Shown piece by piece: positions 1 to 4,674 of a stretch of 11,527 nt of DNA; position 1 is the stretch's first letter; each line of letters starts with the position of its first letter. The notes under the pieces are model-generated. The model searched no databases. It saw only the letters and a program-made list of their open reading frames with translations, and was not told the DNA's origin. The translations under genes were made by a program, and so were the position numbers. Source of the DNA: Phycisphaerae bacterium (GTDB lineage Bacteria; Planctomycetota; Phycisphaerae; Tepidisphaerales; Tepidisphaeraceae); contig JACMJD010000349.1 of the NCBI GenBank assembly GCA_014380825.1, forward strand, positions 1 through 11,527. The letters are read 5' to 3'.

Positions 1-63
1 AATCCCGATCACGATGATGAATGCCAGTCCGACCAGTAATCCGATTTTCGTCTCGCGCGTCAT
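1..63 (-). CDS. Membrane-anchored protein in the ftsL position, N-terminal 21 codons only
   Basis: Only the first 21 codons lie in the window. The peptide starts MTRETKIGLLVG and continues as a hydrophobic stretch (roughly residues 8-21), so it is a short cytoplasmic tail followed by a membrane anchor. The start is secure: ATG at 63-61 is preceded by a perfect AAGGAGG four bases upstream. The gene follows rsmH, the slot that holds ftsL in the classical cluster, and the short-tail-plus-anchor layout would fit FtsL. However, this N-terminus also resembles what I recall of planctomycete proteins that continue into a periplasmic LysM (peptidoglycan-binding) domain. That is memory of a family, not something visible here. 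The product stays unassigned until the rest of the gene is read. Confidence 0.75.
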   Translation of the reverse strand, partial: MTRETKIGLLVGLAFIIVIGI

Positions 64-67
64 AGGG

Positions 68-74
68 CCTCCTT
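68..74 (-). promoter_or_regulatory. Strong ribosome binding site (AAGGAGG)
   Basis: The minus strand reads AAGGAGG, then CCCT, then ATG. This is a full anti-Shine-Dalgarno match and fixes the start of the gene running off the left edge. It is the strongest ribosome binding site in the window; most other starts here have weak sites or none. Confidence 0.85.
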
Positions 75-76
75 GC

Positions 77-198
77 GGAGGAAATTCGAAATCCAAAATT
101 CGAAATCCGAAGCAAGCTCAAAATTCAAATGACTAAATTTCTTCTTCGGTCATTCGTGCTTGCTTTCAGATTTCGAATTTCGATATTCGGATTTCTCC
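77..198. repeat. Large imperfect inverted repeat with word-repeat arms (IR1)
   Basis: Arms of 41 nt at 77-117 and 158-198 are imperfect reverse complements. Each arm is built from reiterations of a GAAATTCGAAATCC-like word and ends in GCAAGC/GCTTGC. An inner stem (AATGAC at 128-133 with GTCATT at 149-154) continues the pairing toward the centre. The element fills almost the whole gap between the rsmH stop (202-204) and the next gene, and it is AT-rich against GC-rich flanks. It contains no plausible gene. It may be a non-coding mobile or REP-like element; a role as terminator after rsmH is possible, although no clean T tract follows. Confidence 0.75.
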
Positions 199-201
199 TT
201 C

Positions 202-1119
202 TTACAGCTTCTCAACGACTCTCAACTTCGCCGACCTCGATCGAGGATTGCGGGCGATTTCGTCGTCGGTGGGGGAGACGGGCCTGGAGGTGAGAACCCG
301 CATGAGCCCGGTCTGCTCCGCCGACCGAAACGCCTGCTTGACCATTCGGTCTTCGGTCGACTGGAAGCTGATGACCGCCAGTCGTCCGCCTGACCGCAAA
401 ATCCGTGGCGCCCGTTCCAACAGGCGTTCGAGATTTTCCGTCTCCCGGTTCACCTTCATGCGCAACGCAAGAAAGGTCCGGGTGGCGGGGTCGATAGTCT
501 CGCGCGAACGACGGGTGTTACCCTTCGGGCCGCGCGGGATCGCAGAGCGAACAAGGTCCGCTAATCGATCCGTGGTATGGATCGGCGAAATGCGACGGGC
601 TTCCGCAATCTTTCTGGCGATTCGTCGAGAATGGCGCTCCTGAGCCAGTTCATATAGGACGTTCGCCAGATCAGACTCGGGCATTTTGTTCACGAGATCG
701 GCCGCGGATTGAGACAGATTCGGATCGATCCGCATATCCAGCGGCATTGGCGTGGCGAAGGAAAGGCCGTAGTGCTCGTCGAAGAGTTGGTTGGTGCTGA
801 GACCCAGATCGGCGAGGATTCCATCGACTGCGGGGCGATCGAGTTTTTGGAACACTTCATCGATCTGCGCGAAGTTGGCTTCGAAGAGACGGACCTGACA
901 CTCGAGAACCTTCAGTCGCTCGTTGGCGAACGCGAGATTCCGCGGATCGACATCGAGGCCGACGAGCAGGCCATCTTTGCCGAGCCGCTCCCCGACGGCG
1001 CGGGAGTGTCCACCGCGACCGAGGGTGCAGTCGATGATTGCCTGGCCGGGCTTGAGCGCAAGGGCGTCGAGCACCTCATTCATCAGAACAGGATCGTGAC
1101 CGACAGGCTCGAATGGCAT
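202..1119 (-). CDS. rsmH: 16S rRNA (cytosine-1402-N4)-methyltransferase RsmH (MraW)
   Basis: RsmH is the SAM-dependent enzyme that N4-methylates C1402 in the decoding site of 16S rRNA, acting on the small subunit in the cytoplasm. The 305-residue product has the family signatures in order: HDPVL near the N-terminus, the SAM-binding DCTLGRGGHS, GLDVDP, DGILADLGLSTNQL, PLDMRID, the DPATRTFLALRMKVN block, and AVISFQSTEDR-VK near the C-terminus. Length and order are normal. The ATG at 1119 (MPFEPVGHDPVL) fits where the family starts. An in-frame GTG at 1158 would add 13 residues unlike the family, and neither start has a clear ribosome binding site. A Gln stands where the family usually has His in ISFHS. 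In classical clusters rsmH follows mraZ directly; here they are about 1.1 kb apart with a plus-strand gene between, so rsmH may need its own promoter. The stop is TAA. Confidence 0.96.
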   Translation of the reverse strand: MPFEPVGHDPVLMNEVLDALALKPGQAIIDCTLGRGGHSRAVGERLGKDGLLVGLDVDPRNLAFANERLKVLECQVRLFEANFAQIDEVFQKLDRPAVDGILADLGLSTNQLFDEHYGLSFATPMPLDMRIDPNLSQSAADLVNKMPESDLANVLYELAQERHSRRIARKIAEARRISPIHTTDRLADLVRSAIPRGPKGNTRRSRETIDPATRTFLALRMKVNRETENLERLLERAPRILRSGGRLAVISFQSTEDRMVKQAFRSAEQTGLMRVLTSRPVSPTDDEIARNPRSRSAKLRVVEKL

Positions 1120-1187
1120 CAGACGAGCAGCATAGCGGGTCCAAAGAGACTTATGCACCAGCGCCTGGCGGGCGGTATGATCGGGGC

Positions 1188-1529
1188 ATGACCGCGGAGC
1201 ATTTCCAGACGACGATTCGAGGGTTTCAACGTCGAACGCCCTTTCGACAATACGTCGTTGAACTTGTAAGCGGCGACCGAATCACGGTCGATCATCCAGA
1301 CGCGCTAGCCGTGCGCGGAGGGGTGGGCGTGTCCGTCAGCGCATCGGGAGCACCGAGTATTTTCGACCACGAGAGCGTCAGTCAGGTAATCGCCGGTTCC
1401 GGGGAACTGTGCTCGCGAAATCTTCTCAGATATGCGCACCCGCAAACCGATACCGCAAGGCCGGGTCTCCGACCCCTGTGGCTGTCACCACACGCCCCAT
1501 CCATGAGACGACCCTACGATATCGCGTAA
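1188..1529 (+). CDS. Small conserved protein of unknown function (MTAEHF...PFRQYVVEL...DHP type)
   Basis: This is the only convincing plus-strand gene. It starts at ATG 1188 and runs divergently from rsmH. The N-terminal 70 or so residues match a pattern I recall from many small planctomycete proteins: MT-x-x-x-F, then RRTPF-x-x-YVVEL-x-SGDRITVDHP, then a short beta-rich stretch ending in FDHESVSQVI. No function is known to me; the fold is probably a small beta domain. The remaining 40-odd residues (from about position 1400) are basic, low in hydrophobics and unlike the family. They overlie small hairpins in the DNA (for example GGGTC-TCC-GACCC near 1466), so the real gene may once have stopped earlier and the tail may be read-through into structured DNA. 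The ribosome binding site is weak (CGGGGC before ATG). An upstream in-frame extension from 1113 would overlap rsmH and is not supported. Confidence 0.65.
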   Translation: MTAEHFQTTIRGFQRRTPFRQYVVELVSGDRITVDHPDALAVRGGVGVSVSASGAPSIFDHESVSQVIAGSGELCSRNLLRYAHPQTDTARPGLRPLWLSPHAPSMRRPYDIA

Positions 1530-1564
1530 ACTTTCGATTCCGTTCATGCAGATTCGCGGCCGGA

Positions 1565-1602
1565 TGAAACGGCGTTCGCCTGGGCGGGCGATCGCCGTTT
1601 CA
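1565..1602. other. Hairpin, 16-bp stem with one mismatch
   Basis: The sequence TGAAACGGCG-T-TCGCC pairs with GGCGA-T-CGCCGTTTCA: 10 perfect pairs, one T-T mismatch, five more pairs and a six-base loop. It lies 35 bases past the stop of the plus-strand gene and could end that transcript, but no T tract follows. It also forms the left edge of the hairpin-tiled region. Confidence 0.7.
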
Positions 1603-1671
1603 ATCCGTCCACTCCAGCAAGATCCGTCTCGCCGGCGCACCTTCTCGAACCTCCGGTGCTCAATCACAGGT

Positions 1672-1697
1672 GTTGAAGTGCTGGTCGACACTTCAAC
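1672..1697. other. Hairpin, perfect 9-bp stem
   Basis: GTTGAAGTG at 1672-1680 pairs perfectly with CACTTCAAC at 1689-1697 around an eight-base loop. Confidence 0.6.
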
Positions 1698-1704
1698 TCA
1701 TTTC

Positions 1705-1780
1705 GGATTCGCGATTGCGAATTGCGGATCGAGAAGCGCCTCCTTGCTCCTCTCATTCCGCAATCCGCAATCGATAATCC
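1705..1780. repeat. Inverted repeat with word-repeat arms (IR3)
   Basis: The arm at 1705-1729 (GGATTCGCGATTGCG and on) is matched by its near reverse complement at 1755-1780, with about 21 of 25 positions paired. Both arms reiterate a GATTGCG / CGCAATC word, and the right arm carries further copies beyond the stem (to about 1790). The architecture matches IR1 (77-198) and IR2 (5615-5692), although the word itself differs. It is embedded in the hairpin-tiled region but may be a separate inserted element. Confidence 0.65.
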
Positions 1781-1797
1781 GCAATTCCGCTTTCGCT

Positions 1798-1845
1798 GGC
1801 CGATCGTGCCGCACGGACGATCCTTCGTCGGCGGCATGATCGGTC
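1798..1845. other. Long hairpin, 15-bp outer stem plus 5-bp inner stem
   Basis: GGCCGATCGTGCCGC (1798-1812) pairs with GCGGCATGATCGGTC (1831-1845). All 15 positions pair if two G-U wobbles are allowed in a plus-strand RNA; on the minus strand those two positions would be C-A mismatches. Inside it, GACGA pairs with TCGTC around a TCCT loop. This is one of the two strongest stems of the region. Confidence 0.7.
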
Positions 1846-1857
1846 GCGATGCCACGA

Positions 1858-1924
1858 CCACGCACACGGTGTCACTCGGCGGCACACAACCCGTTGCCGC
1901 TGCTCGACACCGATCCGTGCGTGG
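1858..1924. other. Three-tier nested hairpin
   Basis: Three co-axial perfect stems are nested: CCACGCAC with GTGCGTGG (8 bp), CGGTGTC with GACACCG (7 bp), and GCGGCA with TGCCGC (6 bp), separated by small internal loops and capped by a 10-base loop. On the plus strand the innermost stem extends by one C-G and one G-U pair. Three perfect nested stems within 67 bases are very unlikely by chance. Confidence 0.75.
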
Positions 1925-1931
1925 ACAGTCG

Positions 1932-1976
1932 CGGAGCATCGCTTGCACTGGCAGCAAGCGCTGCGAGACGCTCCGA
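1932..1976. other. Two-tier nested hairpin
   Basis: CGGAGC (1932-1937) pairs with GCTCCG (1971-1976), enclosing CGCTTGC (1940-1946) paired with GCAAGCG (1954-1960) around a seven-base loop. GCA and TGC flanking the inner stem offer an alternative extension. Confidence 0.6.
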
Positions 1977-1980
1977 AGCT

Positions 1981-2026
1981 GGCGAGCTCCATTTCTCGCC
2001 ACTGCCGATTGCATCGCCTGCCAGTG
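1981..2026. other. Two adjacent small hairpins
   Basis: GGCGAG at 1981-1986 pairs perfectly with CTCGCC at 1995-2000. Immediately after it, CACTG (2000-2004) pairs with CAGTG (2022-2026) and encloses a CGAT-TGC-ATCG mini-stem. The two structures share base 2000, so they abut with no spacer. Confidence 0.5.
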
Positions 2027-2069
2027 ACGTCCATGTCCGGCGACGCGATCGACAGTTCCGAAGCGCTCA

Positions 2070-2095
2070 ACGGGACCTTCCCACCTGCATCCCGT
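2070..2095. other. Hairpin, 6-bp stem
   Basis: ACGGGA at 2070-2075 pairs perfectly with TCCCGT at 2090-2095 around a 14-base loop. It is weak on its own but continues the series of hairpins. Confidence 0.4.
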
Positions 2096-2111
2096 CCGCG
2101 GCTGTACCGAA

Positions 2112-2151
2112 GGCGCTGGCCACTCACTACGTGGTGACCGTTGGCCGCGCC
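2112..2151. other. Nested hairpin, 10-bp outer stem with one bulge
   Basis: GGCGC and GGCCA on the left arm pair with TGGCC and GCGCC on the right arm, with a single bulged T. An inner TCAC/GTGA stem continues toward the loop. Confidence 0.55.
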
Positions 2152-2186
2152 AAGTTTTGCGAAAGACTTCCTGACCTTCCCTGCTG

Positions 2187-2215
2187 AATCACCGGCTCTT
2201 CAAAGCCGGGCAATT
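2187..2215. other. Hairpin downstream of mraZ
   Basis: CCGGCT and AGCCGG form a perfect 6-bp stem with loop CTTCAA, flanked by partly pairing AATCA / GCAATT. It lies about 80 bases after the mraZ stop on the minus strand. It could act as a weak terminator for mraZ, but there is no T tract after it. Confidence 0.4.
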
Positions 2216-2296
2216 CAACCGCTCCCTGAAAAATCTCCGACATCACTGCCGAAGGTGAAGTGACTAACTGACTTCCCTGTTTGCCAGACCTGTCCG

Positions 2297-2728
2297 CTAA
2301 ACCGACTTCCCTGACTGCATCAACACTTCGACTTGTGCATCCCAGTCGCTGCGATTCCAAAGTTCCAGTCTGTTTCGCATCCCAACGAGCGTGATCTCCC
2401 GACCGGTGTTGGTGCGCCGTAATGTTTTTGCCGGCACGAGGATTCGTCCCTGAGCATCAGGCTCGACGCGGGCCGCTAACGCGAAGTACATCTGATCGAA
2501 GATCACCGTGTCGGCGTCGGGCGTGAGCTCCTGTTGTTTCTGCGAGACCAGCCGTTCGAAATATTTTTCCGGATACAGACATGGTTTCCGTTGTGCGGTG
2601 ACGGTGATGAAGAAGGCCGTTCCATCTCGATCGGGGTTGATCACGCGCCGTAGGTCAGCGGGGATCAACAAACGCCCTTTCTCATCGATTGAAAGCTCGT
2701 ATTCTCCCGTTAAGACTGCGTGTTCCAC
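2297..2728 (-). CDS. mraZ: Transcriptional regulator MraZ
   Basis: MraZ is a small DNA-binding protein that forms rings and represses the dcw cluster through its own promoter. Two SpoVT/AbrB-like halves are visible: GEYELSIDEKGRLLIPADLR near the N-terminus and ARVEPDAQGRILVPAKTLR in the second half, each with the typical D-x-x-GR-hydrophobic-P turn. From the GTG at 2728 the protein is 143 residues, the usual length. That start has GGAAGAAG upstream at suitable spacing and gives the family-like opening before LTGEYE. A GTG at 2743 would add five residues and has no visible site. The stop is TAG. Upstream lie a probable terminator and TGTGG direct repeats that may be its own operator. Unusually, mraZ comes after ftsQ and the six-helix membrane protein, and rsmH is not its immediate neighbour. 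Confidence 0.95.
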   Translation of the reverse strand: MEHAVLTGEYELSIDEKGRLLIPADLRRVINPDRDGTAFFITVTAQRKPCLYPEKYFERLVSQKQQELTPDADTVIFDQMYFALAARVEPDAQGRILVPAKTLRRTNTGREITLVGMRNRLELWNRSDWDAQVEVLMQSGKSV

Positions 2729-2768
2729 AGGACTTCTTCCCACGGCGATTTGAGCGACAGGGAATAAT

Positions 2769-2786
2769 TACCACAGGCTCCCACAT
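2769..2786 (-). promoter_or_regulatory. Candidate MraZ-binding repeats and mraZ promoter region
   Basis: On the minus strand TGTGGGAGCC is followed directly by TGTGGTAATT, two TGTGG words exactly 10 bp apart. MraZ is known to bind tandem TGGGA-like repeats at a 10-bp period upstream of its own gene. The repeats lie about 45-60 bases before the GTG start. They also fall between a loose -35 (TTGCGA) and a loose -10 (AATTAT), an arrangement that would let MraZ block polymerase. The promoter elements are weak matches; the repeat spacing is the better evidence. Confidence 0.5.
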
Positions 2787-2790
2787 TCGC

Positions 2791-2814
2791 AACAAATAAA
2801 ATCCCAAGCTGGGA
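2791..2814 (-). terminator. Probable rho-independent terminator after the ftsQ-side unit
   Basis: The minus strand reads TCCCA-GCT-TGGGA followed by TTTTATTTGTT: a short 5-bp GC-containing stem with a three-base loop and a T-rich tail. It lies about 100 bases past the stop of the six-helix membrane protein and just before the mraZ repeats, so it would separate the two transcription units. The stem is short, so efficiency is doubtful. Confidence 0.4.
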
Positions 2815-2916
2815 AATTTAGTGAAGATTCCTCTGGACATCGTCCGAACATCGATGCGCCGCGTGGAGAAATTGTGGATAACCTGGCGCGTGGTTGCCAT
2901 GTCGCGCGGCAACTTA

Positions 2917-3579
2917 TCAAGCGCGCCGCGCGCTGGCAATGAGAAATACCTTTTTCGCGACGACGATTACGCAGAACACCAGCGCGATCAGCGAGAGTTG
3001 AATCCACGCGTGCAGAACTTGATCCCACGAACTCTCGGCTCGCACGAGAGTTAGCGCCGCGCAGATCGGACCGAACCACGCCGCGTCCGGCGAATAGGTC
3101 ACGCCAAAAAATTCTGAGCGAAGATAAAAGAGAACCACGCCGCCGATTGAGACGCACACGGCGAACGCGTGAACTGTCGCGCGCATCAGGGTGGATCGTG
3201 TGAGCGACATTGCCAGTTGCAGCGCAATCAGCCAAAGCATCAGCGCAAGCACCCCGAATAGAGCGTGCTTCGTGTCGCCTGCTGCAATCATGGCGGCGAT
3301 TTGGAGGAAAGGAATTGCAGCCACGGCGATACAAATCATCGAGCGCAAATTCGGCAGGAGCGCCGGAAGCAGCAGTGCCGCTCCGGCGATCTGCATGATC
3401 AGCATCAACTCGAGCGCGACTGAATCGTTGCCGCCGCCGATCCAGAATCTGGCGCGCACCACGATCAGAATGATGGCTGTGAGCTGGATGGCCAACCACA
3501 GCGCGATTGACGCCGGCGAAACGGAAGCGGTGGGGGTTTTGGTTTCAGTAGCGAGAGGTTCGGCAAGGGATTGCGTCAT
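2917..3579 (-). CDS. Six-helix membrane protein of unknown function
   Basis: This 220-residue protein is not one I recognise. After a polar N-terminus of about 22 residues, hydrophobic segments at roughly 24-43, 56-76, 82-100, 106-126, 133-152 and 193-213 suggest six membrane spans. The loop before the last span (about 154-192) is polar and contains FGVTYSPDAAWFGP. The last span ends in a basic tail (ASARRA), consistent with a cytoplasmic C-terminus. The ATG overlaps the ftsQ stop (ATGA) and has no ribosome binding site of its own, so it is probably translationally coupled to ftsQ. That tight coupling is the only clue to function: it occupies the place of ftsA/ftsZ in the classical cluster. 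It is not FtsA or FtsZ, since there is no nucleotide-binding motif and the protein is almost all membrane. Confidence 0.8.
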   Translation of the reverse strand: MTQSLAEPLATETKTPTASVSPASIALWLAIQLTAIILIVVRARFWIGGGNDSVALELMLIMQIAGAALLLPALLPNLRSMICIAVAAIPFLQIAAMIAAGDTKHALFGVLALMLWLIALQLAMSLTRSTLMRATVHAFAVCVSIGGVVLFYLRSEFFGVTYSPDAAWFGPICAALTLVRAESSWDQVLHAWIQLSLIALVFCVIVVAKKVFLIASARRA

Positions 3580-4523
3580 CGTATCGAGTCGAGGCGGGCT
3601 TCAGGCTCGCTGCTCGGATACGTGATCTTATCAAATCGGATGTCGATCCACGCCTGGTTCGCATCAACCCGGCCAAACTGATGGTAAACGCGACGCATGT
3701 AATCGAGCTTCTGGGCCACTGAAACTTCGATGAAGAAGTCCTTTGCATTCACCGGCCGGCCCCAGCGGACTTCGGTGCCGCGCTTGGTGAGCAGGACGAG
3801 CTGAGCCTCTTTCGTGTTATCGCGTCCGCCGAAGTTCGAGACGTCGATGCGAACGACCTCTTCCGCGAACGACTGGCCCGACAGATACTGTGCCAGCGTC
3901 AACCCCGCGCCCAGATCTTCGCCCAGCCATTTCCGACCCGATTCGACCGGAGGCTGGCGAACGCCCTCGATCACGCGGAACAGCAGCCTATTATCCCGCC
4001 CGTAAATCACCTGCTGAAGCTGCTTCTGCGTGAATTGTTCCGGCAGCTTCACGCCTTCGCTGTCGACCAGCCAGAAATAGTCCTTCCAATGCACCAGCGC
4101 CAGCGGAACGCGATATTCACAGTCGATCTCGACCGTATCGCCGGGCTTGTTCGAATACGCGCGACGCACCTGATTGACCTTGCGAATCCACGGGTTGCTC
4201 TTCAGTGCGTCGCCGACATCGACCAGCGTCTGGCGATTGAACGTCGACGAAGCGCCCACCGGCTCGGCCGACGCGATGATCTGCTCGGCGAGGAAATCGC
4301 TCATCCACATCGGGCGGTCTTTCAGGACAACCTTGGGCGCGCGATCGTAAAAGCTCAGCCGCCGATCGACGTAACGCTGCGTGAAGTACAACCCCGCGCC
4401 GCTCGCGCCGAATACGGCCAGCACGATCGCGAGGTTCAACATCACGCGGCGGATGAGTGCGCGTCGTGCCGGGTCGATCTCTCTCTTCACACGAACTGGC
4501 TTCGTTTTTTTTGCTTTTGCCAT
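3576..4523 (-). CDS. ftsQ: Cell division protein FtsQ/DivIB-like
   Basis: FtsQ is a bitopic membrane protein that scaffolds the divisome through its periplasmic POTRA and beta domains. From ATG 4523 the 315-residue product has a lysine- and arginine-rich cytoplasmic tail (MAKAKKTKP...), one membrane span at about residues 28-47, and a periplasmic part. The FtsQ signature is clear at about 107-160: LKSNPWIRKVNQVRR, then a VEIDCEYRVPLALVHW stretch, then WLVDSEGVKLPE, as in the family's PW-x-x-x-x-V-x-R / E-x-x-P-x-A / D-x-x-G series. The region before it is longer than in E. coli. An in-frame ATG at 4565 would add 14 residues without a ribosome binding site. A run of eight A residues near codons 5-7 could be prone to slippage but the frame is intact. 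About 150 bp separate it from ddl, with nothing recognisable in them. It ends in TGA overlapping the next gene. Confidence 0.85.
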   Translation of the reverse strand: MAKAKKTKPVRVKREIDPARRALIRRVMLNLAIVLAVFGASGAGLYFTQRYVDRRLSFYDRAPKVVLKDRPMWMSDFLAEQIIASAEPVGASSTFNRQTLVDVGDALKSNPWIRKVNQVRRAYSNKPGDTVEIDCEYRVPLALVHWKDYFWLVDSEGVKLPEQFTQKQLQQVIYGRDNRLLFRVIEGVRQPPVESGRKWLGEDLGAGLTLAQYLSGQSFAEEVVRIDVSNFGGRDNTKEAQLVLLTKRGTEVRWGRPVNAKDFFIEVSVAQKLDYMRRVYHQFGRVDANQAWIDIRFDKITYPSSEPEARLDSIR

Positions 4524-4674
4524 ACATGCTGCGCGCGGATGCCGAAGCACGCACGCATCGTTCATTTATCGGACGATCGATACACATCGCTCCAGTCTCA
4601 GTCGGCACGATGGGCCCGGTGCGATTAATGAGTGGTCGAGATCGACAGCAGCGCTCAAATTTGGACGTGGCTTG

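Larger units (their letters stand above)
1565..2215. other. Non-coding region tiled with hairpins; candidate structured RNA
   Basis: No believable gene lies between the plus-strand gene (ends 1529) and the mraZ stop (2297). Instead, inverted repeats follow one another almost end to end: 1565-1602, 1672-1697, 1705-1780, 1798-1845, 1858-1924, 1932-1976, 1981-2000, 2000-2026, 2070-2095, 2112-2151 and 2187-2215. Several are nested in two or three co-axial stems. In the two longest (1798-1845 and 1858-1924) the imperfect pairs are G-T on the plus strand, which would be G-U in a plus-strand RNA but C-A in a minus-strand RNA. This weakly favours plus-strand transcription. One pair in 1705-1780 points the other way. 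I do not see the signatures of RNase P RNA, tmRNA or SRP RNA. Function unknown; whether it is transcribed is inference. Confidence 0.5.

Noticed and set aside
77..198. CRISPR array
   Set aside because: The repeated words are degenerate, only about 10 nt, have no unique spacers and form one palindrome.
1565..2215. RNase P RNA, tmRNA or SRP RNA in the structured gap
   Set aside because: I looked on both strands for GGAAAGTCC and ACAGA-type RNase P cores, the tmRNA 3' end and tag, and the SRP GGAAGGAAGCAG core, and found none of them. This eye search cannot exclude divergent forms.
2270..2313. Two copies of GACTTCCCTG 34 bp apart at the mraZ 3' end
   Set aside because: This is a ten-base direct repeat in only two copies, one inside mraZ. 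It is not phased like MraZ boxes and is probably chance.
1664..2360. Minus-strand open frames downstream of mraZ (about 77, 116 and 124 codons)
   Set aside because: They are low-complexity, Arg- and Cys-rich translations with no ribosome binding site and no recognisable motif, and they overlap the hairpin-tiled region. Open frames of this size are expected by chance here.
4505..4512. Run of eight T (eight A on the coding strand) at the start of ftsQ as a programmed slippage site
   Set aside because: It encodes the expected lysine-rich tail and the frame continues normally; nothing suggests frameshifting.
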